Source of the DNA: Hyphomicrobiales bacterium
Lineage (GTDB): Bacteria > Pseudomonadota > Alphaproteobacteria > Rhizobiales > Beijerinckiaceae
Assembly: GCA_028290285.1 (NCBI GenBank)
Contig: JAQGKD010000114.1
Span: 17,259 to 81,258 of the forward strand
Direction of reading: 5' to 3'
Length of the DNA stretch: 64,000 bases
Shown here: positions 8,526 to 16,510 of the stretch, one piece after another
Position numbering within the stretch: the first letter of the stretch is position 1
Layout of the letters: every line of letters starts with the position of its first letter
Notes under the pieces: model-generated
Told to the model about the DNA's origin: nothing
Databases searched by the model: none
The model's input: only the letters and a program-made list of their open reading frames with translations
Translations under genes and position numbers: made by a program

Positions 8526-9602
8526 ATGTCGCCTTTCACAATCGGTGTCCTCAACGGCGATGACATCGGGCACGAGATCGTGCCCGCAGCCGTGCGCGTG
8601 GCGCAGGCGGCCGCCGCGCTGCACGGCGTGTCCATCGACTGGCGGCCCTTGCCTATCGGGCGCAGCGCGCTCGACAGCCACGGGTCGACAATGCCCGAGG
8701 GAACGCTGGAGACATTGGGCGCGCTCGACGGGTTTGTGCTCGGACCCATCGGCCATCAGGCCTATCCAAAGGGCCCAGGCGCGATCAATCCCCATCCAAT
8801 CCTGCGCAAGCATTTCGACCTGTTCGCCAATGTCCGGCCGACCCGCTCCTATCCGGGCATCGGCTGTATCTATGACGACATCGACCTCGTGATCGTGCGT
8901 GAGAACAATGAGGGATTCCAGCCCGACCGCAACGTCGTCGCAGGGTCCGGAGAATTCCGGCCCAACGACGACCTGACGATTTCCGTTCGCGTCATCTCGC
9001 GCAAGGGCAGCCGGAAAGTCGCCAAGGCGGCGCTCGATATTGCCCGCAGCCGGCGCAAGAAATTGACGCTGGTACACAAGAACACGGTGTTCAAGCTCGG
9101 CTGCGGCATGTTCGTCGAGGAATGCTACAAGGCCGCCGCCGATTATCCCGATGTCACGGTCGACGAAGTGATCGTCGACACGTTCGCCATGCGTCTTGTG
9201 CGTGACCCGCAGACCTTCGATACGGTCGTCACCACGAACATGTTCGGCGACATCCTGACCGACGAAGCGGCAGGCCTCGTCGGCGGACTGGGAATGGCGC
9301 CTGGCCTGTGCATCGGTGAGGGAAACATCGCGATGGCGCAGGCGACCCACGGATCCGCCCCCGACATCGCCGGCAAGGGCATCGCCAATCCCTATGCGAT
9401 GATTTACTCGACCGCGATGCTGCTCGATTTCCTGGGCCGCAGCCGGAATGTGCCGGCATCGGTGGCCGCGGCGAGATCCATTGAGCGCGCGCTCTGCGTC
9501 GCGCTGGCAGACCCGGCGACCCGCACGCGCGATATTCGCGGGACGGCGGGCACGCAGGGCATGACGGATGCCATCGTGCGCGCGCTGGATCGAACCAGCT
9601 GA
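8526..9602 (+). CDS. Isocitrate/isopropylmalate dehydrogenase-family enzyme
   Basis: A 358-residue NAD(P)-dependent beta-decarboxylating dehydrogenase. Motifs in order are LRKHFDLFANVRPTRSYPG (substrate arginines), VRENNEG, HKNTVFK, NMFGDILTDEAAGL (metal aspartates) and ATHGSAPDIAGKGIANP (cofactor loop). The N-terminal loop reads NGDDIGHEI where the family normally has GDGIGPE, so two usually invariant positions differ. Start ATG 8526 follows ggaaag. The gene lies 41 bp after the PrpD-family gene and probably shares its transcript. The substrate should be a 2-hydroxy-3-carboxy acid. Confidence 0.9.
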   Translation: MSPFTIGVLNGDDIGHEIVPAAVRVAQAAAALHGVSIDWRPLPIGRSALDSHGSTMPEGTLETLGALDGFVLGPIGHQAYPKGPGAINPHPILRKHFDLFANVRPTRSYPGIGCIYDDIDLVIVRENNEGFQPDRNVVAGSGEFRPNDDLTISVRVISRKGSRKVAKAALDIARSRRKKLTLVHKNTVFKLGCGMFVEECYKAAADYPDVTVDEVIVDTFAMRLVRDPQTFDTVVTTNMFGDILTDEAAGLVGGLGMAPGLCIGEGNIAMAQATHGSAPDIAGKGIANPYAMIYSTAMLLDFLGRSRNVPASVAAARSIERALCVALADPATRTRDIRGTAGTQGMTDAIVRALDRTS

Positions 9603-9621
9603 GCGCGCGCAGAATGGGGCC

Positions 9622-10593
9622 TCAGGGGGCAGCCTCAACGTAGGGCGTCGGCTCGCTCCCTGAGAAGAAGGGATAAAACGCGTCAAAGACCAGATCGGGT
9701 CGGTGCTCCGCGGGATAATGTCCAGTGGGAATCGACCAGCCACGCAGGTCGTTCGCCCACGGCGCCCAGGCATCCATGACCTTGAAGTGCCGCCCGCAGT
9801 GGCTATTCGAACCCCACATCACCAGCACGGGGCACCTGATCTTCTTCTGCCCCAGGTCCGCCGTGTCCATCTCGAGGTCGAGCGTGACCGTCGCGCGGTA
9901 ATCCTCGCATACCGAATGGATCTGCTCGGGCGTCGTGCAGCGCGCATATTCGGCCAAAGCTTCCGGTGTGAAGATCTCGAGGCCCACGCCCTTCTTGTTG
10001 AGCTTGTAGCGGATGTAATAATCCAGATCGCCGCAGATCAGGCGTTCAGGAAACGGCTCCTTCTGGGCCATGAAGAACCAGTGATAGGATTCGAGACCCC
10101 AGCCAAGCGTGATCTTCGTCAGCACTTCGTGCGTCGGCACGATGTCGAGCGACGCAAATGCCGTCACGCGATCCGGCTGGTCGAGCGCCATGCGGAAGCC
10201 GACGCGCGCGCCGCGGTCATGTCCCGCGACGCCGAACTTTTGAAAGCCGAGCGCGTCCATGACATCGAACATGTCTTCGCCCATCGAGCGGAACGTGTAG
10301 GCCGAATGATCGCCCCCGCCGACAGGTTTTGAGCTGTCGCCATAGCCGCGAAGATCGGGCACGACGACGGTGAAGGACTGGGCGAGCGTCGGCGCCATCT
10401 TGTGCCAGCTCACCAACGTCAGGGGATTGCCATGGATGAGCAGCAGCGGCGGACCGTTGCCCGCGATCGCCACATTGATCTCGGCGCCGCGCGTCTTGAT
10501 GCGACGCCGCTCGAAGCCCTTCATCAATTCGGGACCATGCGGAATCAGCGGCGGACGTTCATTGGCGCGATCGGCACCCGGGCGAAGATCCAT
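9622..10593 (-). CDS. Alpha/beta hydrolase closely resembling fluoroacetate/haloacetate dehalogenase
   Basis: A 323-residue hydrolase whose active-site residues align with fluoroacetate dehalogenase. Visible are HGNP (54-57), the nucleophile Asp126 in GHDRGAR with Arg127 and Arg130 as carboxylate binders, Asp150 as triad acid, His171-Trp172 of the halide pocket and His292 as base in TGHYPAEH. In the Rhodopseudomonas enzyme the equivalents are Asp110, Arg111, Arg114, Asp134, His155-Trp156 and His280, a near-constant offset. An aspartate in place of serine fits C-halogen or epoxide chemistry rather than ester cleavage. It is divergent from the PdxA-like gene across a shared operator. Confidence 0.88.
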   Translation of the reverse strand: MDLRPGADRANERPPLIPHGPELMKGFERRRIKTRGAEINVAIAGNGPPLLLIHGNPLTLVSWHKMAPTLAQSFTVVVPDLRGYGDSSKPVGGGDHSAYTFRSMGEDMFDVMDALGFQKFGVAGHDRGARVGFRMALDQPDRVTAFASLDIVPTHEVLTKITLGWGLESYHWFFMAQKEPFPERLICGDLDYYIRYKLNKKGVGLEIFTPEALAEYARCTTPEQIHSVCEDYRATVTLDLEMDTADLGQKKIRCPVLVMWGSNSHCGRHFKVMDAWAPWANDLRGWSIPTGHYPAEHRPDLVFDAFYPFFSGSEPTPYVEAAP

Positions 10594-10647
10594 CGGCGGT
10601 CCTCCAGATTGTTTTAGTCAGCCTGTCATTTGCTGCTGGGATAGCAT

Positions 10648-10659
10648 ATTGTCAACAAT
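10648..10659 (-). promoter_or_regulatory. Probable GntR operator copy 3 in the divergent promoter region
   Basis: Read on the minus strand this is ATTGTTGACAAT, identical to the copy at 7027-7038. It lies between the haloacid-dehalogenase-like gene (minus, start 10593) and the PdxA-like gene (plus, start 10716), so both could be controlled. The embedded TTGACA reads towards the hydrolase gene. Confidence 0.65.
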
Positions 10660-10715
10660 AAGCAATGAATGCTAGCGTCCCCGCATGGCCGAAACCCTCC
10701 AGAGAGGCGACGCGA

Positions 10716-11738
10716 ATGGATGAAGAGACCGGGGAGCTTCCCCGCATCGCATTGCTGTTTGGCGATTGCACGGGCATTGGGCCTGAAATCGCCGCGCGGG
10801 TGCTGGCAGAACGCAACCTCAGCGACCGCGCGCGGCTCGTCGCGGTGGGCGATGCGCGCGTGCTGGAAAAGGGCATGCGCGATGCACAGGTTTCCTTCCC
10901 GTGGCGTCGCGTCGAACGCGTCTCCGACATCGATTGGTCCGACCCCACGGTTCCCCTGATCGATCTCGAAAACATCGATCCCGCCGAGGTCGGCTCCGGC
11001 GCGATTTCAGCGCATTCCGGCCGCATCACCGGCGAGACCTTGCGTCATGCGATCTGGATGGCCAAGCGCGGCGAGGTCGATGCCGTCACCTTCGCACCAC
11101 TCAACAAAGCCGCGATGTATGCGGGCGGATTCAAGTTTCCCGACGAGCACAAGTTCTTCGCCAATGTGCTCGGCCACAATTCCTATTTCTCCGAGATGAA
11201 CGTCCTCGACCCACACTGGATGTCGCGCGTCACCTCGCACGTGTCGCTGCGTGAAGCGCTCGACCTCATCGACGAACAGTCCATCACGGACGCCATCGAA
11301 CTGGTCGACCGCATGATGAAGCGCGCGGGTATCGAGAAGCCGCGCATCGCAGTCGCTGCGCTCAACCCACATGCGGGAGAAAATGGGCTGTTCGGCCGGG
11401 ATGAAATCGAATTGATCCGGCCCACGGTCGAGAAGGTGGCCGCGACCGGCATCGACTGCACGGGACCATTCCCGTCCGACACGGTCTACATTCGCGCCTT
11501 CGCCGGCGAGTTCGACAGCGTGGTCTCGATGTACCACGACCAGGGTCAGATCGCGACCAAGATGAAGGGCTTCAATCGCGGCGTGACGATCACGGCGGGC
11601 CTCGACGTGCTGTTCACGACGCCTGCCCACGGCACGGCCTTCGATATCGTGGGCAAGGGCGTCGCATCCACCGGCGCGCTCGAAAGCGCGCTCGCGCTAG
11701 CGGCGAAACTCGCCCCGAGAAATGGCATCCGCGCATGA
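10716..11738 (+). CDS. PdxA-family NAD-dependent dehydrogenase (PdxA2/TphB-like)
   Basis: A 340-residue enzyme of the 4-hydroxythreonine-4-phosphate dehydrogenase family. It shows GDCTGIGPE near the start (canonical GDPAGIGPE), three metal-site histidine regions (PDEHKFF, TSHVSLREA, MYHDQGQI), NPHAGENGLFGRDE and a C-terminal THGTA-like loop (PAHGTAFDIVGKG). PdxA homologues in catabolic clusters act on erythronate phosphates or on dihydrodiol dicarboxylates (TphB). The setting here is catabolic, so vitamin B6 synthesis is unlikely. Start ATG 10716 follows gagaggcg; the in-frame ATG at 10665 lacks a ribosome site and abuts the operator. The stop overlaps the next start (ATGA). Confidence 0.9.
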   Translation: MDEETGELPRIALLFGDCTGIGPEIAARVLAERNLSDRARLVAVGDARVLEKGMRDAQVSFPWRRVERVSDIDWSDPTVPLIDLENIDPAEVGSGAISAHSGRITGETLRHAIWMAKRGEVDAVTFAPLNKAAMYAGGFKFPDEHKFFANVLGHNSYFSEMNVLDPHWMSRVTSHVSLREALDLIDEQSITDAIELVDRMMKRAGIEKPRIAVAALNPHAGENGLFGRDEIELIRPTVEKVAATGIDCTGPFPSDTVYIRAFAGEFDSVVSMYHDQGQIATKMKGFNRGVTITAGLDVLFTTPAHGTAFDIVGKGVASTGALESALALAAKLAPRNGIRA

Positions 11739-12826
11739 GTTCTCCGATCTCCAACCGCCGTCACCGTGTCGGCGTCATCCCGGGCGACGGCATCGGCCAA
11801 GAAGTCATCCCTGTCGGGATGGCCGTCGCGGAGGCAGCCGGACGAACGTTCGGCTTCACCATGGACTGGACCAGTTTCGACTGGAGCTGCGAACGTTTCG
11901 CAAAGACGGGACGAATGATGCCCGAAGACGGCATCGAGCAGGTCAAGGCCTTCGACGCGCTTTACCTTGGCGCGGTCGGCTTCCCCGGCGTTCCCGATCA
12001 CATCTCGCTCTGGGGCCTGCTCATCCCGCTGCGGCGCGAGCTCAAGCAATATGTCAACGTTCGCCCTGTCCGGCTGCTGAAGGGCATCGCGTCGCCCCTG
12101 GTGGGGCGTGGCCAGAAGGACATTGATTTCATCGTCGTGCGCGAGAACAACGAGGGTGAATATTCCGAGATCGGCGGCCGCATCTTCCGTGGCACGGATG
12201 ATGAAATGGCCATGCAGGAGTCGATCTTCACCAAGCGCGGTGTAGACCGCGTGCTCGACTATGCGTTCAGGCTGGCCCAAACGCGGCCACGCAAGCACGT
12301 GACGTCGGCGACGAAATCAAACGGCATCGTCCACACCATGCCGTTCTGGGACGAGCGCTTCGAGGCTGCGAAAGCACGCTACCCGGATGTTGGAGCCGCG
12401 CAGTTTCACATCGACATCCTGACCGCGCATTTCGTGCTCCACCCTGACTGGTTCGATGTCGTCGTTGGCTCGAACCTGTTCGGCGATATCCTCTCCGATC
12501 TCGGCCCCGCCATCGCCGGCTCGATCGGCATCGCACCTTCGGCGAATCTGAACCCGGAGCGTCAATATCCCTCCATGTTCGAACCCGTCCACGGCTCCGC
12601 GCCTGACATCGCCGGCAAGGGTATCGCCAATCCCATCGCCGCCATTTGGTCCGTCGCCATGATGCTGGAGCATCTCGGCGAAACAGCCGCCGCGCTGGCT
12701 ATCGAGCAGGCGATGGAGGACGTTCTCGTCGATCCGGACTCGCGCACCGCCGACCTTGGGGGGCCTGCCGACACACGCCGATGTGCCGATGCCGTGCTGG
12801 CTGCGCTGAACCGCCTCTCTACGTGA
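11735..12826 (+). CDS. Tartrate dehydrogenase/D-malate decarboxylase-like enzyme (TtuC/DmlA type)
   Basis: A 363-residue beta-decarboxylating dehydrogenase very similar in layout to DmlA/TtuC. It has GVIPGDGIGQEVIP, GRMMPEDGIEQVKAFDALYL, GAVGFPGVPDHISLWGLL, QYVNVRPVRLL, VVRENNEGEYS, TKSNGIVH, NLFGDILSDLG, PSANLNPER and PVHGSAPDIAGKGIANP. Characterised relatives oxidise and decarboxylate D-malate, or act on tartrate, using NAD with Mn2+ and K+. Its ATG overlaps the TGA of the PdxA-like gene by four bases, so translation is probably coupled. It ends convergently with the nitroreductase gene, with an 8-base overlap. Confidence 0.92.
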   Translation: MSSPISNRRHRVGVIPGDGIGQEVIPVGMAVAEAAGRTFGFTMDWTSFDWSCERFAKTGRMMPEDGIEQVKAFDALYLGAVGFPGVPDHISLWGLLIPLRRELKQYVNVRPVRLLKGIASPLVGRGQKDIDFIVVRENNEGEYSEIGGRIFRGTDDEMAMQESIFTKRGVDRVLDYAFRLAQTRPRKHVTSATKSNGIVHTMPFWDERFEAAKARYPDVGAAQFHIDILTAHFVLHPDWFDVVVGSNLFGDILSDLGPAIAGSIGIAPSANLNPERQYPSMFEPVHGSAPDIAGKGIANPIAAIWSVAMMLEHLGETAAALAIEQAMEDVLVDPDSRTADLGGPADTRRCADAVLAALNRLST

Positions 12827-13661
12827 GGTCGAATTTCTGACGGCGCAGGTAGGCGCCGAAGGCGGTCCGCAGTGGCACGGCGTATTGGCGCGCCTTGTCC
12901 TCTGACCAGCCATAGGCTTCGGCGTTCCCCCAGACGTCAGGATCGCGTTGACGGCGCGCGGGCTGAAGGGCCTCGCGCCTGCAGTCGTAGGCCTCGATGT
13001 CCTGCCTTGCGTGTCCGTCCGCAAAGCGATCGGTGTGAACATTGACCGACAGTGGCAATCGCGGGGTGATATGACCGTTCTCGCTTGGCCAGCCCAGGCA
13101 AAAGCCGGCATAAGGCGCAACCTTTTCGGGCAACTCTAGCCATTCCGAAATGAGTTCGGCGTGGTTGCGGATCTCGCTGACCGGACAGCCGCCAAGCCCT
13201 GCCATATCCACGCTCGCCTGGAACCAGGCCAGAGCAATCGCCGCATCACCGACGGCATTGAAAAGCAGGTCGCAATGATCGTTGGGGAAAGGCTTTCCGC
13301 GCCACTCCGCAATCTGCGGAAGCCGTCGCCCGTTCAAACAGAAAATGACCATGGCCGGAGCTGTCAGCACCCATGGATATTGCGGCATGAGCGCCCCGAT
13401 TCGCCGACGCAGGTCGGGATCCTGGATGATCACGATATCGCGCTGCTGAAGGTCGCTTTTAGAGGGCGCCGACATCGCGCATGCGCAAAGGACTCTCAAC
13501 AACTCCGGGTCAACAGCACGATCGAGAAAGTCCCGGTGGACACGATGCCCGGCCAGACAGGAAAGTCTGTCGGCCGCTTCGTCCGACAGAGGGATTTCGA
13601 AATCCTCTCCGAAACGCTCGACCAGGGCCTGCTGCATGTCTCGGATCGAATTCGGCTTCAT
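12819..13661 (-). CDS. Nitroreductase-family FMN oxidoreductase
   Basis: A 280-residue protein of the nitroreductase fold, which uses FMN and NAD(P)H to reduce nitro groups, quinones or flavins. Family features are HRVHRDFLDRAVDPELLRVL near the start, AMSAPSKSDLQQRDIVII (FMN phosphate-binding serines and arginine), the central helix segment DAAIALAWFQASVDMAGLGGCPVS written here as position about 165-188, and PYAGFCLGWPSENGHITPRLPL. It lies 35 bp downstream of the DUF4415 gene on the same strand. Its physiological substrate is unknown. Confidence 0.85.
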   Translation of the reverse strand: MKPNSIRDMQQALVERFGEDFEIPLSDEAADRLSCLAGHRVHRDFLDRAVDPELLRVLCACAMSAPSKSDLQQRDIVIIQDPDLRRRIGALMPQYPWVLTAPAMVIFCLNGRRLPQIAEWRGKPFPNDHCDLLFNAVGDAAIALAWFQASVDMAGLGGCPVSEIRNHAELISEWLELPEKVAPYAGFCLGWPSENGHITPRLPLSVNVHTDRFADGHARQDIEAYDCRREALQPARRQRDPDVWGNAEAYGWSEDKARQYAVPLRTAFGAYLRRQKFDLT

Positions 13662-13696
13662 CGTGATCTCGTATCTGAAAGCGCTGCTCGGCTTGC

Positions 13697-13939
13697 CTAA
13701 AGGCCCGCAGCCTTCCGAAGGGCTGCATTGATTCTATCCTGCCACCCCGGACCGTCCTCCTGAAAGCGTTCCAGGACGTCGCTGTCGATACGAAGAGAAA
13801 CAAGTTCCTTGCTGCCAGGCACATGCGTCTTCGTCTGTGCCGGGATCTGCTCCGCAGGCGGTGTGGTGGCCGCCTTGAATGCGGCCTCCGCCGCCGATCG
13901 CGAGTCCATCGGTCGATGTCTTGTCGGGGTCTTGGTCAC
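13697..13939 (-). CDS. BrnA-like antitoxin (DUF4415, ribbon-helix-helix) without adjacent toxin
   Basis: An 80-residue protein ending in a ribbon-helix-helix segment (VSLRIDSDVLERFQEDGPGW then QDRINAALRKAAGL) typical of BrnA/DUF4415 antitoxins. The first half is low-complexity and charged. The start is GTG with a GGAG site upstream. BrnA is normally encoded directly after the RNase toxin BrnT, and I found no BrnT-like frame on either side. It may be an orphan antitoxin or a stand-alone DNA-binding regulator of itself and the nitroreductase gene. Confidence 0.7.
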   Translation of the reverse strand: MTKTPTRHRPMDSRSAAEAAFKAATTPPAEQIPAQTKTHVPGSKELVSLRIDSDVLERFQEDGPGWQDRINAALRKAAGL

Positions 13940-14113
13940 AACATAGCTCCATGGATGGACTTAAACCGCGCTGATCCTACCAAAATACGTGTCGGCGATG
14001 ATATCGGTAAGAAGATTATCCGTTCGACAGAATACCGTTTCCTCATCATGGGTGGCCGGCATGAGCTTCCGTATGTAGGATGACATGTATGTTCCATTGG
14101 AGCCGTTCGGAAA

Positions 14114-14923
14114 ATGACTGCCGAGCAGGCGTGCGCCCCACCAGTTGAGGGCATTCATTTCGACCTGCGGGATCTCCAGAACCTGCACGCGCATCGAACG
14201 GCGCGGCTGCGCCTCATGGCAATCTTTCTTCTCTCGCTGTCGCTTCATGCCGCTGGGCTCCTCCTACCCGAAACGCGCAGCGCGCCTGACGTCGCGATTG
14301 AAGAAGCGATTCCCGTCGAGATCATTGTCGAACAACCCGCCCCTCCCGCCCCGCAGCCGGAAGAGCCCGTCCAGGCCGAGCAGGCGCAACAGGTCCTCGA
14401 CGAGAAACCGGTCAGCGACTTCGTTCGCTCCACAGAGCAGGACCGCGAAAGCGGAAAGGATGCGCTCCCCCCGCCGGAGCAGCAAAGCAGCGAGATCCAG
14501 CCCGCCCCCGAGCGCTTGGAGCCCCTGGCGAACTCGGAACCGATCCTGGCTCAGGCTCTGCCGCCGAAGATGCAGCAATATGCGTTGATGGCGCCATTGC
14601 CCGACTTCGACTTCAAGGCGCCCGCAAAACGAACGCAAGACACCAGAGGCAGCGCCGATCCAGGGTACCTCTCGACGCTCTATGGGCGGATCATGAAGGA
14701 GATGCGTGTGCCGAAAACGCCGCCCTCGTCGCGCCGCATCCACGGACGCGTCGTCTTCGGCGTCCTGAGCAGCGGCAGGATCATCCAGGAGGCCATCGCG
14801 ATCCGCAGCGGCGTGCCCGAGCTCGACGCTATGGCACTCGCGGCGGTCAGGAAGGGTGAGCCCTACGCACGACCTCCAAACGGCGGACCGGTCTATATCG
14901 TCTTCGACTACGGAGCGCGCTGA
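14114..14923 (+). CDS. TonB-family energy-transducing protein
   Basis: A 269-residue inner-membrane/periplasmic protein. A short cytoplasmic N-terminus is followed by one membrane segment (about residues 33-55, LMAIFLLSLSLHAAGLLL). Next comes a proline/glutamate/glutamine-rich periplasmic spacer (about 70-150) and a C-terminal TonB domain (about 180-269, RIHGRVVFGVLSSGRIIQEA through FDYGAR). TonB couples ExbB-ExbD proton motive force to outer-membrane receptors. No exbB, exbD or receptor gene is nearby, so it must work with partners elsewhere. The ribosome site is weak. Confidence 0.82.
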   Translation: MTAEQACAPPVEGIHFDLRDLQNLHAHRTARLRLMAIFLLSLSLHAAGLLLPETRSAPDVAIEEAIPVEIIVEQPAPPAPQPEEPVQAEQAQQVLDEKPVSDFVRSTEQDRESGKDALPPPEQQSSEIQPAPERLEPLANSEPILAQALPPKMQQYALMAPLPDFDFKAPAKRTQDTRGSADPGYLSTLYGRIMKEMRVPKTPPSSRRIHGRVVFGVLSSGRIIQEAIAIRSGVPELDAMALAAVRKGEPYARPPNGGPVYIVFDYGAR

Positions 14924-15245
14924 ACAATGCCGAGCGTGGCCTTCGCCTTGAGCGGTCACCACAGCGTCCTTCTCGCCTGAGAACGTTACGACCGCAGCCG
15001 AGGGCCTCAACACGAGTTGGACACGATGAGCTTGGACGACGGGAGCCGCGAAAAGCGCACCCGTAACTTGCTCCGCTTTCAAGCGAGCAAGGGTTCGGCA
15101 TCAGGAGGAAGAGGCGCAGGTATGTCGCGCCGGCAGTTTCGCATATCTGCTTGTTCCGGTATCGTGCCCGTACAAGGTGGCGATGGAGCCGTGGCGCGAG
15201 TTCGCCGGGGGCGCTCGCTCCGGCGCTCAAGAAAAGGAGAGGATC
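14924..15245. other. Intergenic region upstream of the nitronate monooxygenase gene
   Basis: About 320 bases with no supported gene. Frames present are short and lack domain similarity. The distal end carries the aaggaga ribosome site for the nitronate monooxygenase. Confidence 0.5.
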
Positions 15246-16316
15246 ATGAACTCCTCGGTCGCGCGTGCTCAATTGTTTTGCGATCGGTTTGATCTCAAGA
15301 TCCCCGTGCTGCTGGCGCCCATGGCGGGGGCTTGCCCCCCAACTCTCTCGGTGGCCGTTGCAAACGCTGGCGGGCTGGGAGCATGCGGGGCGCTGCTGAT
15401 GCAGCCGACTGAAATCATTGCTTGGGCGGACGAGTTTCGGGCTGGGAGCGCAGGAACGTTTCAAGTCAATCTCTGGGTTCCAGACCCGCCGCCGTATCGC
15501 GATGCGGTGCACGAGGCCGCGTTACGAGCATTTCTACGGGGATGGGGCCCCGAGGTGCCGCCCGCCGCCGGCGATGTCGCTCCGCCTGACTTTGCCGCCC
15601 AGTGCGACGCATTGCTGGCGACAGGAGCGCCAATCCTATCGTCTGTCATGGGCCTGTTCCCACCTCACATCGTCACCCGCATGAAGCAGAAGGGTGTTGC
15701 CTGGTTCGCGAATGTCTCGACTGTGGCCGAAGCGCGCGCGGCTGAGGAAGCCGGGGCTGACGTGGTCGTGGCTCAAGGTATGGAAGCGGGAGGACACCGC
15801 GGGGCTTTCGACGCAGCTTTTGCCGACCGGCAAATGATTGGACTGTTCTCGCTCGTGCCGGCAATCGTCGATGCCGTCAGAATTCCGGTTGTGGCAACCG
15901 GCGGGATTGCGGACGCGCGCGGTGTGGCGGCGGCACTCATGCTTGGAGCGAGCGCGGCGCAGGTGGGAACCGGCTTTCTTCGCTGTCCTGAGGCCAAGAC
16001 CCATCCTGCATGGGCAGATGCGCTTGCCAGGACGGCGCCGGAGCAAACGATGGTCAGCCGCGTGTTCAGTGGGCGTCCTGGGCGCAGTATCGCGACCGAA
16101 TACGTGCGAGCCGCGTCAGGACCGGAAGCGCCTGTCCCCGCGCCTTACCCGGTACAACGAGGTCTCACGGCTGCGATGCGAACTGAGGCTGGCCAGATGG
16201 GCGACGTTCAACGGATGCAGGCATGGGCTGGACAATCCTGCCAGCTGGCGAGAGCAGAGCCAGCGGGCCCGTTAGCACAGGCTCTATGGGAGGGTGCCCA
16301 AGCTATGCTCGGCTAG
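15246..16316 (+). CDS. Nitronate monooxygenase (NMO/2-nitropropane dioxygenase family)
   Basis: A 356-residue FMN-dependent TIM-barrel enzyme that oxidises alkyl nitronates such as propionate-3-nitronate to the carbonyl compound and nitrite. Motifs visible are PVLLAPMAGACPPTLSVAVA and NAGGLGACGALLM (FMN contacts), VVVAQGMEAGGHRG with the catalytic-region histidine, and VVATGGIADARGVAAALMLG followed by ASAAQVGTGFL (phosphate site). Start ATG 15246 follows aaaggagagg; an in-frame upstream start at 15177 lacks a site. It lies near, but is not cotranscribed with, the nitroreductase gene. Confidence 0.9.
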   Translation: MNSSVARAQLFCDRFDLKIPVLLAPMAGACPPTLSVAVANAGGLGACGALLMQPTEIIAWADEFRAGSAGTFQVNLWVPDPPPYRDAVHEAALRAFLRGWGPEVPPAAGDVAPPDFAAQCDALLATGAPILSSVMGLFPPHIVTRMKQKGVAWFANVSTVAEARAAEEAGADVVVAQGMEAGGHRGAFDAAFADRQMIGLFSLVPAIVDAVRIPVVATGGIADARGVAAALMLGASAAQVGTGFLRCPEAKTHPAWADALARTAPEQTMVSRVFSGRPGRSIATEYVRAASGPEAPVPAPYPVQRGLTAAMRTEAGQMGDVQRMQAWAGQSCQLARAEPAGPLAQALWEGAQAMLG

Positions 16317-16510
16317 GCTAACAAGAAAAACCGGTCGCGAGTGCGATCGCGAGAAGAAGACGGCCGACCTATCTTCCTCTGCGACTGTTCGATGATTTCA
16401 GGATTGCTCTTCCTGACCTCCAGACCGGGCATGCGCGGCAGCCTTCGGTGTGTTTCACCGCCGTGACCGACGTCACCCTGAGCTCGGACATGTTCCGAGG
16501 AAAGGGGGCG

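Noticed and set aside
8379..9773. A 464-codon minus-strand open frame antisense to the isocitrate/isopropylmalate-type gene
   Set aside because: It covers a well-supported plus-strand enzyme completely, has no recognisable domain, and is the usual mirror frame produced by high-GC codon use.
10716..11738. Annotation as pyridoxal phosphate biosynthesis PdxA
   Set aside because: It lies in a GntR-regulated catabolic operon coupled to a tartrate/malate dehydrogenase gene and has GDCTGIGPE instead of the canonical loop; a catabolic PdxA homologue is more likely.
13940..14250. Search for a BrnT toxin gene upstream of the BrnA-like antitoxin
   Set aside because: Minus-strand frames here overlap the TonB gene or lack the BrnT pattern.
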